Below, in pieces: positions 1 to 10,240 of a stretch of DNA of 64,000 nucleotides. Numbering within the stretch: position 1 is the first letter of the stretch; every line of letters begins with the position of its first letter. The stretch is from Tupaia tana (lineage: Eukaryota; Chordata; Mammalia; Scandentia; Tupaiidae). The stretch lies in assembly GCA_026018925.1 (NCBI GenBank), contig JAKSZU010000009.1:30882083-30946082 (forward strand), in the 5' to 3' direction. The position numbers and the translations under genes were made by a program. The notes beneath the pieces were generated by a model, which ran no database searches, had not been told where the DNA came from, and was given only the letters and a program-made list of their open reading frames with translations.

Positions 1-144
1 CTGAAAAATATAATCCAATTATCATCCAATATCTGCAAGACTTGCTTTAGATTCAAACACATGAATAGTTTGAAAGCGAAAAAATATGGCAATAAACTGA
101 ATGTGTTTGCTTCAAATTTATGTGTTAAAAGCTAATCCTCAAAG

Positions 145-440
145 TGATAGTATTTTGATGCAATACCTTTAGGAGATACTATGGCATGAGGACGGAGCCA
201 CCATGAGTGAGATAACTGCTCTTATAAAATGGACCCCAGAGAGCTCTCTCACCATTTCTGACAGGCAGTTACAGAAAGAAGACAACCACTTATAAATCAG
301 TAAGAAAATCTTCACGTGACAGTAAATTTGCCAGTGCTTTGATCTTGGACTTCTCAACCTTCAGAAGTGTGAAAACTTTCTGTTGTTTATAAACCGACCT
401 TAAATTCTGTTATAGCAAAACAAACAGACTAAGACAGAAA
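145..440 (+). mobile_element. MaLR-like LTR fragment
   Basis: The stretch follows the order seen in ERVL-MaLR LTRs: a TTATAAAA-type block near 230, a CCAGAGAGCTCTCTC block, a 'cttggacttctcaacct' block and a 3' end with 'gttataGCA...cagactaagacag'. The usual AATAAA of the 3' part has decayed. The same family recurs at 29336-29690 (minus) and 60444-60832 (plus). No internal gene sequence lies beside it, so it is probably a solo LTR. The subfamily name is not determined. Confidence 0.65.
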
Positions 441-690
441 AATATACTCCACGTAAATATTTACTAAAATAGAGTAGTTATAATAATACTGGATAATACA
501 GACTTTAAGTCAAAAACCATTACAAGAAACAAAGAAGGATATATTTATAAAAGGTTAAATCCATCAAGAGAATATAACAATTATAAATACACACTTCATA
601 TGAGTCTCATAATATATTAACCAGATACTGACATATTTGAAGAGACAATCAGTTCTATAATAGTAGATGAAGACTTCAACATACAATTAT
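440..690 (+). mobile_element. Old L1 fragment, ORF2 endonuclease end
   Basis: The plus strand resembles the part of L1 ORF2 just after the endonuclease core, encoding a 'DFKSK..TRNKEG' type segment followed by 'INPSREYNNYKY'. Frames are broken. It is probably the 5' part of the old sense L1 that continues at 2128-2690 and 3425-6160, now separated by an antisense ERV remnant and SINEs. Confidence 0.6.
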
Positions 691-694
691 CACA

Positions 695-1030
695 TCATTT
701 TTTTTTCTACCCAAGAGAAAAAAGAAAATTTATTGAGAGAAAGAGAGAGAGTGCCTGGAGTTCTGAAGCCATAAGTGCTTCAGCCCTCCCACCAGAGGAA
801 AGGAGAATCTTCCACAAGGCAACTGATTAAGCTGTTTTGGGAGGTAGTATGTACGGCAGATATGCAGGTGTGATCAGGCATGGTGGGATCTGCACATTCT
901 GCACGTACTGACAATTTGGTGGTTTTTGTTTTATTTTGGGACATTAGACCCTGTACTCATTCCGCATCCTTGTATGATAGCTTTTAGGTCAGCATACCCT
1001 TACATTTCTAGCCTTTGAATATGTATGTAA
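695..1030 (-). mobile_element. Class I ERV LTR remnant, antisense
   Basis: Read on the minus strand, the end near 700-740 has a polyadenylation signal (AATAAATTTTC) preceded by a CT-rich run, as at the R-region end of many class I ERV LTRs. It sits directly downstream, on the minus strand, of the env remnant at 1030-1975. This is the expected order env then 3' LTR. The U3 boundary is not clear and no second LTR is seen. Confidence 0.5.
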
Positions 1031-1490
1031 GAAAAAAAGGTGAAAAAGAGTAGTTGCGGGTTGTGGGTAGGGGTTTATGGGTCAAAGTTAAATCTTCTAT
1101 AGCTGTTTCCTGCTGTTAGAGAGGCTGTTGTTTGACGTATGGTTTCTATGGGGGCAGGCATGAATATCATACCCTCTGGAGGAGCAAGATATTCTCAACC
1201 TTTTGGGGGGCCAATTGTTGGATGGTGTCTCAGATGAAGTGATTTATCAGTTAAAAGAGTGGAGGTCCTACAGAAACTAAGAGAAGAGTTTCAATGGGGC
1301 CAATCAGCGGGAGGATAAAAATAGCACTCTTCTTTCAGGAAGAAGCAGAGACTCCTTTTTTTTCCACTGTGAGAAGGTCTATGCCTCTTCAGTTTTGGAG
1401 AGGTACCATGACCATTGTCTACTTGGGCTAGAATATGTAAAAGTCTTTGGGGTATTTTGTCTAGGCTTTGTTGAAGATCAGAGAAAAGAG

Positions 1491-1682
1491 TTTTTTTTTT
1501 AAGAATTATTTTATTTAACTTTATTTATTATTATTGTCATTATTATCTTCCAGCTTGATCAGAGAGATACAGAGAGAGAGAGAGGGGAAGTGAGAAAGCA
1601 AGCCACCAGGTCCAAGACTTGAACCGTGGTCGGCCATGTGGGAGTCCTGCAACTCTAACCACCATGCCACTTGCCGGCCCCC
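1491..1682 (-). mobile_element. tRNA-headed SINE, short form
   Basis: Minus-strand copy. The T-rich tail is at 1491-1500, a CT/GA-rich block follows, then the box B-like 'gaaccgtgg' region, and the tRNA-like start is at about 1682. It lacks the central block of the long form. A repeat of AAGAGTTTT at both edges is a likely target-site duplication. It interrupts the ERV env remnant. Confidence 0.8.
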
Positions 1683-1803
1683 AAGAGTTTTAAAGTAATT
1701 AAGAAATGTAACCAAACCTCCTATCCTTGTACTTATCCCAGTAGGAATTCCCAAAGCTGCCAAAAGGGGTATCAGTTGGATTGCATTTTAAAAATTATGT
1801 ACA

Positions 1804-1845
1804 TAGATATCTATCTATATCTATCCATCCTCTATCTATCTATGA
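1804..1845 (+). repeat. Imperfect (CTAT)n microsatellite
   Basis: Short run of CTAT/CCAT units between the env remnant and its upstream part. Confidence 0.8.
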
Positions 1846-1974
1846 CTGTTCTGTCATTAAGGGACTGGTATGTTTGATCTTTTGGAATTATGCTAATATT
1901 AGGGGAGAAATAGACCAAGGTGTATATCCTGGTCCAGTTAGCAGATAAACATGGGTAAGTAGAGGAGTCACATT

Positions 1975-2127
1975 TATTGATTACGATTATGATTATTATT
2001 TAATATACCAGAGAGAAACAGAAAGAGAGAGAGAAAGTGAGAAAGTAAGCCACCACACCTGGGACTCAAAGTTTGGTCGGTCATGAGGGTGTCCAGCACC
2101 TTAACCACCATGCTACCTGCTGGCCCC
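1975..2127 (-). mobile_element. tRNA-headed SINE, short form
   Basis: Minus-strand copy with a TTA/ATT-rich tail, GA-rich block, degenerate box B and tRNA-like start ending 'tgctggcccc'. It lacks the central block of long copies. Confidence 0.8.
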
Positions 2128-2690
2128 AAAACAAGTGTTAATAAATTTAAAAAATCAGAATCATACCCAGCATTTTCTTCAACCATGACAGAATATAACT
2201 AGAAATCAATAACAGGAGAAAAAATTGGAAAATTTACAAATTTGTGGAAATAACAACTCACTATTTTTTTAGAGACTTTTCTATACGGCATGTACACTCT
2301 CTGGAAATGCAGAGAGAGAGAGAGTAATAGAGAGAGAAAGTGAGAAACCATCCCCCATAGGGAATAGCCGTACCACAATCTTTTCTCCTCCATTCTCCTC
2401 TCGGGACCCTGCAAGCACACACATGTGCACTCAGTCTGAGTTTCAAGCCACTGGGTTGGGATTTGAGCCAAGGTTGACCATGTGGGAATCTGGGGCCTTA
2501 ATCATTACACCACCCACTGACCTCTAACAACTCACTCTTACCCAGTGGGTCAAAGGATAAGTCCCAAAAGTTATTGGAAAATAAAATGGCAATAAAACAG
2601 CATACCAAAATTTGTAGAAAGGAGGAATGGTAATGCTCAGAGGAAAGTTTCTAACAACTAACATCTATGTTAAAAAAGAAGAAAGGAGCT
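2128..2690 (+). mobile_element. Old L1 fragment, ORF2 after the endonuclease
   Basis: The plus strand resembles L1 ORF2 between endonuclease and reverse transcriptase (segments read as 'LEINNRR.NWKIYKFVE' and 'NQHTKICRK'). It is split by the SINE at 2263-2524. It probably belongs to the same element as 440-690 and 3425-6160. Confidence 0.6.
2263..2524 (-). mobile_element. tRNA-headed SINE, long form, with perfect TSD
   Basis: Minus-strand copy inside an old L1. A perfect 12-bp target-site duplication, TAACAACTCACT, lies at 2251-2262 and 2525-2536. This fixes the element ends. Confidence 0.92.
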
Positions 2691-2734
2691 GTGTGGTGGC
2701 ACAACAGTTACATGAGGCACTCTGCAATATTAGT

Positions 2735-3425
2735 TGAAGAGACTATTATTTCTCCATTAAATGATCTTGGTTCCCTTGTCAAGTATAAAAACATAAGTGG
2801 ATAGGTTTATATTTGTAACTTTTATTCGATCTTATTGTTCTAGATTTCTGTATTCATGCTAGCATCACACACATTTGACTACTGCAGCTTTGAAACAAGT
2901 TTTGAAATCAAACATGAGACCTTTGACTTTGTTTTTATTTTAAAAATAATTTGGCTATTTTGAAGCCCTTGTAATTCCACAACAATGTGAGGACTTGCTT
3001 TTCCATATATGCAAACATTGACTTGCATTGAATCTGTAGATTGCCTTAGGTAGTATTGACATTTTAACAAGATTAAGTCTTTCATCCATGAATACAGATG
3101 TCTTTCCATTTGTTTAGATTTTCTTACATTTCTTTCAGTAGTATTTTGTAGTTTTCAGTATTCAAGTCTGTCATGCATTTGGATAAATTTATTCCTAGGT
3201 ATTTTATTTTGAATGTTCTTATAAATGTAACTGTTTTCTTAATTTCCTTTACAGATTGTTCATTTGTAGTTTGCAAACATATAACTAATTTTTCTGTGTT
3301 GATTATGTCCTCTGTTACTATAATGCAATTGTTTCCTAGCTCTAAAAGCTATGTAATGGATTCTTAGGATGATGCCACTTGAAAAGATAGTTTGATTTCT
3401 TCCTTCTTAGTTTAAATATTTTTTG
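2735..3425 (-). mobile_element. Old L1 fragment, ORF2 C-terminal half, antisense
   Basis: Antisense to L1 ORF2 downstream of the reverse transcriptase: the plus strand reads typical inverted L1 phrases such as 'tctttccattt' and 'attcctaggtattttatttt'. It lies between sense L1 pieces. It is either an insertion of another L1 or an inversion of part of the host element. Confidence 0.65.
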
Positions 3426-3572
3426 TAATTCTACATAAAAGAGAATAGAAAGGCAATATAATAAATCAATGAAACCAAATCTGACTCTTTTAAAACATCA
3501 ATAATTGAGAAACATTTAACAAGACTAACAAAGGAAAAAAAGAAAGATGGTATTAACTAAAATAAAATAAAT

Positions 3573-3815
3573 GGTGGAGCCAGCAGGTGGCATGGTGGTT
3601 AAGGCACAGGATACCACACACCTAACTCCACAGTTCATGAACAGGCAGCTGGCTGCCGGACCCTTCTGCATGTGTGCCCCAAATCCCAAGAGAAGAATGG
3701 ATTGCAGCATGGGCATCTTCTCTTGGAGGGATGATGTCTCACTTTTCCTTTTTCTCTGTCTCTCTCTAGTGAGTGCACACACCCTATGGGGAAAAAAATC
3801 TTAAAAAAATATAAT
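3573..3815 (+). mobile_element. tRNA-headed SINE, long form
   Basis: Plus-strand copy running from 'gccagcaggtggcatggtgg' through the central 'gcccaaatcccaagagaagaatgga' region to the CT-rich block and an A-rich end. The box B region has decayed. Confidence 0.82.
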
Positions 3816-4491
3816 ATATGGAGAAACACTGGAAACAATATTATAAAATTAAAATAGTTATGACAAAATACTATGAACATTTATAGAACAAACAAATAAT
3901 ATAACAGGTGAAATTGATAAATTCTCAGAAAGGAATGGCCAAAAATGAATTTGAGCAGAAATAAGAAATCCAGAAATATCTACAATAAGCAAAGAGATTG
4001 AATCAGTAGTCTAAAAAACACACTATCAACAAAGAAAGGCTTAGAACAAGATGACCTGACTTGTGAATTCTAACAAATGTTTAGAGATGGCTTTATACCA
4101 ATCCTCAAAATAATGTGAAAATTAGAAAAAGGAAGAATTCCTAACATCCAATGAAGCCAGCATTACCTTTTAACTAAAGCCAGATAAATATATCAAAAGA
4201 AAAAAAAATAGAGAGTCAGAGCCCTCATAAATATGGATGCAAATATCATAAAAATTACTAGAAAGCTGAATCCGACGGCATATGCAAGTAACTATATACT
4301 ACTAACAAATGAAATTTGTCTCATAAATGCAAGATAGGTTCAATAAAATAAAATTAGTACTTGTAGTATATCATATTAATAGAACAAAAGAAAAAATGAC
4401 ATGACCCTCTATTTGATGTGGAAGAAGTCTATGACAAAATCTAATGTCATTTGGTGATAAAAATATTCAGAAAACTGGAAGTAAAAAGGAA

Positions 4492-4745
4492 CAGTTTTGG
4501 GTCTGACCCTATAGAACATCAGTCAAGAACTGTGTGCAGGGAGCCAGATTTCACATGGCTACCTGAGGTTTATGTCCAAACCCTAGCAGTTTGAAAATCA
4601 TTCTGGGCATGCACACTTTTTTATAAAATCCTGATAGGATGAAGAAATTCAGAGAAAAGAACTGCAGTGTGATCATGTCCCATTAGGGGTTGCTTTCTCT
4701 TTGTCTCTTTCTCTGGTGAGTGCACTCACACTCTTGCAATTAAAA
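4492..4745 (+). mobile_element. tRNA-headed SINE, long form, degraded
   Basis: Poorly preserved plus-strand copy: the head is hard to read, but the central 'gggcatgcacac' block, the 'tgcagtgtgatcat' block and the 'tctctggtgagtgcactcac' end are clear. Confidence 0.65.
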
Positions 4746-5941
4746 GGAACATTTCAATATAACAAAGGACATTCATGGAAAATCCACATCTAATAAGATA
4801 CTCAATGGCAAAAGACTGGAAGTTCCAAACAATTAAAGGAGATCCGCTTTCACCACTGCTATTCAACACTATGCGGGAAGTTCTGGCCAAAGTGGTCAGG
4901 GCAAGAAAATGAAAATATAAAAATTTGAACTCTTATCTCACATCATATACAAAAATTAACGAAAAATTTATCAATTATCTAAAAAACATAGTTAAAACTG
5001 TATAGCACTTAAAAAGAAGCGTAGGAGTAAATCAACATGATGTTGGATTTGTCAGCTTCTTAGAAATGACACCAAAAACAAAAACATTAAAAAAAAATAC
5101 ATTAGTGTTTGTTAAAATTAAAATCTTTTTGTCTTATTAAAGTACATTATAAATAAAATAAAACACAACCTACACATTAGTGAAAAATATTTTTAAATGC
5201 TATATCTGATAAGGGTGGTGTTTCCAGAATATATAAATAACAAAAACTTAAAAATAAAGGGATAGTGGGTGGTAAAGGGTGGGTGTGAGGTGCAAAGGGA
5301 AGAAACATTTAGCAGACAAAAAAATGTAAAGTTCTCTGTTAAAAATATTTATATATATAGTATACATCAAGTGGGGAATTTATGCGAATTTAATCTGAAA
5401 ATTAAAAAAAGAAACAGCTATACTCTTGCAAAGGCAAATATGATAAATACAATTGTGTAGATGAATCTCAGATGCAAAAAAGGAGATAAACAACATAAGT
5501 AACATACAGTTCAAGCAAGTAAACAATTCCCCAAAGAAGATATGTATATGGCCAAGGGCTACCTGAAAAGTTCAACATCATCAGTTATTAGGTAAATGCA
5601 AATGAAAACCACAATGAGGATCACTTCACCCCTATTAGGATGGAAAGCAATAGGTGTTGGTGAGGAAAGATGTGGTGCAAACTAGAGACCTTGTACATTG
5701 CTAGTGGGAATGTAAAATACTTTATCAGCTGTGGAAAAGTTAGGCAGTTCTTCAGGAAGTTAAACATAGAATTAACATATGACCCTAGAGTTCCATTCCT
5801 GTGTATTTACCTACAATTATTTAAAAATAATAAACAAACTCAAAATCATATGTTCCTGGTAGCGCTATTCCTAGTATCTAAAATGTGGAAATTGTCTAAT
5901 GTCCATCAGGAAGCAGATCAATGGATAAATTGTGGCATATA

Positions 5942-6021
5942 TTGGGCTGTCACAAAAGTCATGATGCATTTTTGCATAGAAAAACATAGAAAAATACATA
6001 ATGACTTTCCCAACAACCTAA
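5942..6021. mobile_element. 80-bp palindromic mariner-type MITE
   Basis: Exactly 80 bp, nearly all inverted repeat: the left end TTGGGCTGTCACAAAAGTCA pairs with the right end read in reverse. It is flanked by TA at 5940-5941 and 6022-6023, the target duplication of Tc1/mariner elements. Joining the flanks restores continuous L1 sequence, which confirms insertion. Size, TA target and the 'caaaagt' end pattern resemble MADE1, the MITE of Hsmar1, but the ends differ. No coding capacity. Confidence 0.8.
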
Positions 6022-6303
6022 TACATACAATATAATATTATTTAGGCATAAATAGAAATTAAGTGGTGATATGTTATACAATGGAGATGAGCCTCCAAAA
6101 CGTGCTCAGTGAAGAAAGTCAGACAAAGGCCCACCAAAATAAAAAAAATCATAATGACAAAGATTCGATATTTTTAAGATGTCAGTTCTTCCTGAGTTGT
6201 ATTATAGACTCAAAGAATCTCAATCAAAATTCCAGAAGAATATTGGTAGAAAGTGACAGGCAGACACTAAAATTGACAGAGAAATTTAAAAATAGCACAT
6301 GCG

Positions 6304-6336
6304 TGCGCGCACACACACACACACAAACACACAAAC
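6304..6336 (+). repeat. (CA)n microsatellite
   Basis: GCGCACACAC run inside the L1 fragment. Confidence 0.85.
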
Positions 6337-6678
6337 TTTGAATAATACAGTTGGAGAACTTCACCTAATTGCTTTCAAAATCTTACTCTGAGGCTTTAGT
6401 AATTAAGATAATAGAGCATTGGTATAAGAATAAATACATTTGTCCATAGAACAAGATAGTCTTAATATTGACCTACACAACTATGACTGATTGACTTTGC
6501 AACCAATGTGATACAACAGTGTGAAGTTTTTTTAAATAAATGGTGCTGAAACATCTAGATGTTAATTTGCATATGCATAAACCTGAACTCCTACCTCATG
6601 CCATATACAAAAACTAAGAGAAAATGAATCATGTTAGAGTAAAATATATAAGGAATATATCTAGAAGAAAATAAGAGA

Positions 6679-6990
6679 GACCAGCAGTTAGCGTAATAGC
6701 TATGTCGCTGAACTCCCATGTAGTCAACCGTGGTTCAAGTCCCGGACCCGGTGGCTTAAACTCACGCCAGGCATGTGTGTGTGCATGCCCAAGATCCCGA
6801 GAGGAGAATGGGGCAAAAGGGATTGCAGCGTGGCCTTCCCCTTGGGGGGTGATTTCTCGCTTTCTGTCTTTCTGTCTCTCTGTCTTTCTGGCAAGCACAT
6901 GCACCCTATAGCAAAAACCTCTCCAAAAAGAAAACAAAAACAAAAACAAAAACAAAAACAACAACAACAACAACAACAAAAAACAAGAGA
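6679..6990 (+). mobile_element. tRNA-headed SINE, long form, well preserved
   Basis: Plus-strand copy with a box A-like 'ttagcgtaatagcta', box B-like 'ggttcaagtcc', central block and CT block. The tail has expanded into (AAAAAC)n and then (AAC)n up to about 6985. Confidence 0.9.
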
Positions 6991-7238
6991 AAAATCTTTG
7001 TGAAATTATATTAAGGAAAAATCTTGCAGGACAGGAAAAGCAGATTTCAAAAGAAAATAATTTTAAATTTGGTTAATCAAAATTAAATTTCTACCCTTTG
7101 AAAGAAAGATACTAATAAAATGAAAATACATTCCACTGGGAGGAAATAGTTTCAATAGTATCTTCTGAATACAAGTATATAATTACTTGCATATGCCATT
7201 GTATTCAGAAGATATAGGGAATTCTGATTACATAAGAA

Positions 7239-7485
7239 GTGCATGCTAGTAGCATGGTGGTTAAGGCAGCTGGATCTCACTTGGCCAACTCTATGGCTGA
7301 GTCCCAGATCTGGAAGTTTGAAAAACACACTGAGGTCATGTGTATGTGCATGCCCAAAATCCTGTTAGGAAAATGGAGAAGGGATTGTGGTGTGGTCATC
7401 TCCCTGGGGCTACATTCTCACTTTCTCTCTCTCCTTCTCTCTCTGGTGAGCGCACATGCCCTATAGCAAACTTTAAAAAAGAAAG
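7239..7485 (+). mobile_element. tRNA-headed SINE, long form
   Basis: Plus-strand copy with a decayed head ('agtagcatggtggttaaggc'). The central 'gcatgcccaaaatcc' block and the CT-rich end are clear. Confidence 0.8.
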
Positions 7486-7787
7486 GGTGTGTTAATTTTT
7501 ATATTTGACAAAATATTCTAACAGACACTTCACCAAAGGTGATATAGAAAGCTTAGATAAGCACATGAAATTGTGCTTAGAAGCATTGATCATAAATGTA
7601 GGATATTGTAGCAAAGTCCTTTGTCATATATATGCATTACACAGATTTTTCTGTCTGTGACATGAGTATTTTATAATAGTAATCAAATTTATAAGCAAAA
7701 ATCATGATGAAGTCCCATTTATCATCTCTCACTGTTAGTTATTTTTGCTAACCCAAAATCGTAAGTGTATTATCTTACGTTATCTTC

Positions 7788-8064
7788 ATTTTTTTTTTTG
7801 AGAGAGAGAGAAAGATTTTTGCTATAGGGCACATGCACTCTCTGGAGAGACAGAGAGAGAGACAAAAAAAACAGAAAGTGAGAAATTACCTCCCAGTGGA
7901 GATAGCCACACCACAATCCCTTCTCCTCCAATCTCCTCTTGGGATTTTGGGCATGCATGCACACATGCCCAGTGTGTGTTTTAAGTTGGTGAGTCCAGGA
8001 CTCGAACAGCACTTAACTACGTGAGAGTCCAGCAATTTAACCATGACACCATCTGCTGGTCCCC
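7788..8064 (-). mobile_element. tRNA-headed SINE, long form, with TSD
   Basis: Minus-strand copy. The flanks TACGTTATCTTC (7776-7787) and TATGTTATCTTC (8065-8076) match at 11 of 12 positions, a target-site duplication. Confidence 0.9.
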
Positions 8065-8317
8065 TATGTTATCTTCTAGATGTTTTATAGTTTTAGATTT
8101 TATATTTAGGCTTATAAACCATTTTTTATATATATTGGATGTGGTGTAAGAAGGTCAAAATTAGTGGAAATGGAATAAAAAAACAATAAAATATAAACTT
8201 TATTTCTGGACGTGAGCTCCATCAATTTCAACAGACTTTTGTAAGTGATGATACCAGTCATTTAATTCATTCCTGAAGAGTGGCATGATTTTTTGCATAA
8301 TCAACTGAAGAAAAATT

Positions 8318-8652
8318 GTTGTCCTTTAGAGGTTTTTGTTTGTTTGTTTACTTGTTTTGTCTGCTTGTTTGTGCCATAGGTCATGTGTTTGCTAGAGACA
8401 GAGAGAGGAAAGAGAGAAATCACTCCTGGTGGATTGTGGTGGGGGTTCTTCATGCTGCAATACCTTCTCCTCTGTTCTCCTTCTGGGATTTTGTCATGCA
8501 TGCACACGTGCCCAGCATGATTTTCAAACCTCCAGATCTGGGACTTGAATGCACAGTCAACCATGTAGGATCCAGCCAAGTCTGGGACTTGAACTGTGGT
8601 CAACCATGTGGGAATCCAGCACTTTAACCACCTTGCCAACCATGGGCCTCCC
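8318..8652 (-). mobile_element. tRNA-headed SINE with internal 44-bp duplication
   Basis: Minus-strand long-form copy, about 60 bp longer than others. The box B region occurs twice in tandem, starting at 8537 and 8581 (period 44 bp). Both units begin 'tctgggacttgaa' and contain 'tcaaccatgt'. A GTTT/CTTG-rich tail lies at 8330-8375. Confidence 0.85.
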
Positions 8653-8924
8653 TAAAGATTTTTTAAGATTAGTAAATAAAAAGAAGTCAGAAGTAACCAA
8701 CTCAGGACTTCAGATTGTATGCCTACTGATTTTCTATAAAAATTCTAAAAACTGCCCTTGTTTGATGAGAGGAATGAGCAGGAGAAGCATTGACCTGTTA
8801 AAGAAGGACTCTCTGATGAAGCACTCCCAGACATTTTTCTGCTAAAAATTTGGCAAATTTTCTTGAAACACTATGGTAAAAAGGAGATTTTCTTGGATTT
8901 AATTTCATTTAATTTTATACATTT

Positions 8925-9030
8925 AAGGGACACAAAAATGGAAAATTATCTGTTGATGATAACATGCATGATCATATCTTTAATTGGACTAATATACAGT
9001 GCATTCATGCTGGGAAAATTCATAATGAGC
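8925..9030 (+). mobile_element. L1 3'UTR fragment (form 1)
   Basis: Matches the 3'UTR seen at 19440, 24210 and 51310 ('ttatctgttgatgataaca', 'attggacta', 'gtgcattcatg'). It is a small fragment lying within the mariner remnant. Confidence 0.6.
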
Positions 9031-9224
9031 AGATTTTATCATTCTTTGATCCTCCAGAAAGTCAAGCAAGATGCCTTAAGCATCAAAACATTACTACCAT
9101 GCCCTTTGCTGTTGACCAGTTTGCTTTTGCTTTCATAGGACCCTTTAGTAGTCATTAATTTATGCTTTGTCTTATGGACACAACAGTTTGACACTCATTG
9201 ATCAGAAAGTCCTCTCCACTTTAA

Positions 9225-9503
9225 TTTTTCTTTATTCCTTTTTTTTTCTAAAGAAAGATTTTTGTTATAGGACACATGCCCTTCCCAGAGAAACAAGAGA
9301 GACAGAGAGACAGAAAGTGAGAAATCACCCCCCACCCAAGATGGGATGGCCATGCCTAAATTCCTACTCCTACATTCTCCTCTCAGAAATTTGGGCATGC
9401 ACCATGCACCCAGCATTAGTTTGAAGCCACCAGGTCTGTGACTTGAACTGTAGTCGACTAAGTGGGAGTCCAGCTATGTAACCATTATGTCATCTGCTGG
9501 TCC
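9225..9503 (-). mobile_element. tRNA-headed SINE, long form, with perfect TSD
   Basis: Minus-strand copy flanked by a perfect 11-bp duplication CTCCACTTTAA at 9214-9224 and 9504-9514. It splits the mariner remnant. Confidence 0.92.
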
Positions 9504-9779
9504 CTCCACTTTAAGTTTTCAATCAGAATTGTGAAAGCTGAATCAATTGGTGTTGTCTATTGTTTTGTGCTGTCAGTAATTGGCACAAACAAGATTTTTT
9601 TCCTTGCAAATTGATGTGGATGTTTACCACTGTGAGTGTCATCTTCAACATTGTCTTGTCCCTTTCCAAGCAAATTACTCATTCATAAATTTCTGATTTA
9701 TTTGGAGCATTGTCTCCATAAACTTTTTTCCTGTTTATTTCACTATATTTTTAACGTTTTTTAAAATTTCATTTTCTCT

Positions 9780-10062
9780 TTGACAATCACATTATTTAGC
9801 TTACAAACTGAATATTTCAACATGTGAACATTTCTTGCACTCTATGACTGAAACTGATTGACTAAAGGTTATAGAAACACAGCAAATGGATGCAAATACC
9901 AGATATAGTGTGAGTGAAAGAGTAGAGTCTGAGGAAGGACATTTAGAAGAAAAATAGGGGGGCAAAGCATTAATGGGACAAAGAAATGTGGTATTATCTG
10001 TTGAAGATACTTTTATAGTTTTATCGACTAGACTAGGGAGAAATATCTCCATAAACTTAAAA
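9780..10062 (-). mobile_element. L1 3'UTR fragment (form 2), antisense
   Basis: The minus strand carries an L1 3'UTR different in detail from form 1 ('tggtattatctgttgaaga', 'agggagaaat', then an 'aataatgtgattg'-type end). It also occurs sense at 18116-18300 and antisense at 63885-64000. Confidence 0.65.
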
Positions 10063-10206
10063 AATATTTATTATTTACATTTAATCACTATACATCTTTA
10101 CGGTGTACAATATGGTTTTTCCCAGCACAAATAAAATACATGTAAGTCAAGACAAACATTACCATCGGCAAGTAATGTTTTTTTCTGTCAATTAAACATA
10201 GTTTGC

Positions 10207-10240
10207 CGCCCCCCCATTCCCCTCCCTCTCTCTCCCTATT
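10207..10240 (-). repeat. G-rich polypurine tract of L1 3'UTR
   Basis: C-rich on the plus strand (CCGCCCCCCCATTCCCCTCC), hence G-rich in the L1 sense. A 3'UTR polypurine tract is a known mammalian L1 feature and can form G-quadruplexes. Confidence 0.6.

Larger units (their letters stand above)
1030..1975 (-). pseudogene. Endogenous retrovirus env (transmembrane subunit) remnant
   Basis: On the minus strand, 1683-1770 encodes a glycine-rich hydrophobic segment like a fusion-peptide region. Beyond the SINE inserted at 1491-1682, the region near 1300-1490 encodes a heptad-like stretch and then a cysteine motif near 1320-1350 of the CX6CC kind of gamma-type retroviral envelopes, with the last cysteine replaced by tyrosine. 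A stop follows within about ten codons. The transmembrane anchor is not recognisable. The gene is split by the SINE, has stops, and cannot make an envelope protein. It is an old inactive copy, assigned from motif order only. Confidence 0.6.
3425..6160 (+). mobile_element. Old L1, ORF2 reverse transcriptase to 3' end, fragmented
   Basis: The plus strand follows L1 ORF2 order: palm segments near 3960-4480, 'SPLLFN'-type text near 4845-4870, and the C-terminal domain near 5530-5940, continuing at 6024-6130. It is interrupted by SINEs (3573-3815, 4492-4745) and by the MITE at 5942-6021. Deletions occur near 5000-5500. Many stops: a pseudogene. Confidence 0.7.
6161..7590 (+). mobile_element. Old L1 fragment, ORF2 C-terminal part
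   Basis: The plus strand resembles L1 ORF2 C-terminal sequence, for example 'caatcaaaattccag', 'aaataaatggtgctg' and 'acagacacttcaccaaagg'. It is interrupted by SINEs at 6679-6990 and 7239-7485. It overlaps in L1 coordinates with 5530-5940, so it is a separate insertion. Confidence 0.6.
8160..9735 (-). pseudogene. Mariner-like transposase remnant, antisense
   Basis: On the minus strand the far end (about 9600-9700) encodes a short 'VEDDTHSGKHP' segment, like the linker after the first helix-turn-helix of mariner transposases. The near end (about 8180-8290) encodes 'ELNDWYHHLQKSVEIDG', like the conserved C-terminal end of such transposases. Between them lie two SINEs (8318-8652, 9225-9503) and a sense L1 tail (8925-9030). 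Frameshifts and stops are present. Terminal inverted repeats were not found. The family is from motif likeness only. Confidence 0.55.

Noticed and set aside
4400-4900. Possible active L1 reverse transcriptase near 4350-4900
   Set aside because: A SINE and several stops break it. The only intact catalytic box text is at 49093-49437, and that copy is 5'-truncated.
6690-6760. tRNA-like sequences with boxes A and B at the start of many elements
   Set aside because: They are SINE heads: stems are mismatched, and each continues into the SINE body with an A-rich tail. None folds by eye as a sound tRNA gene.
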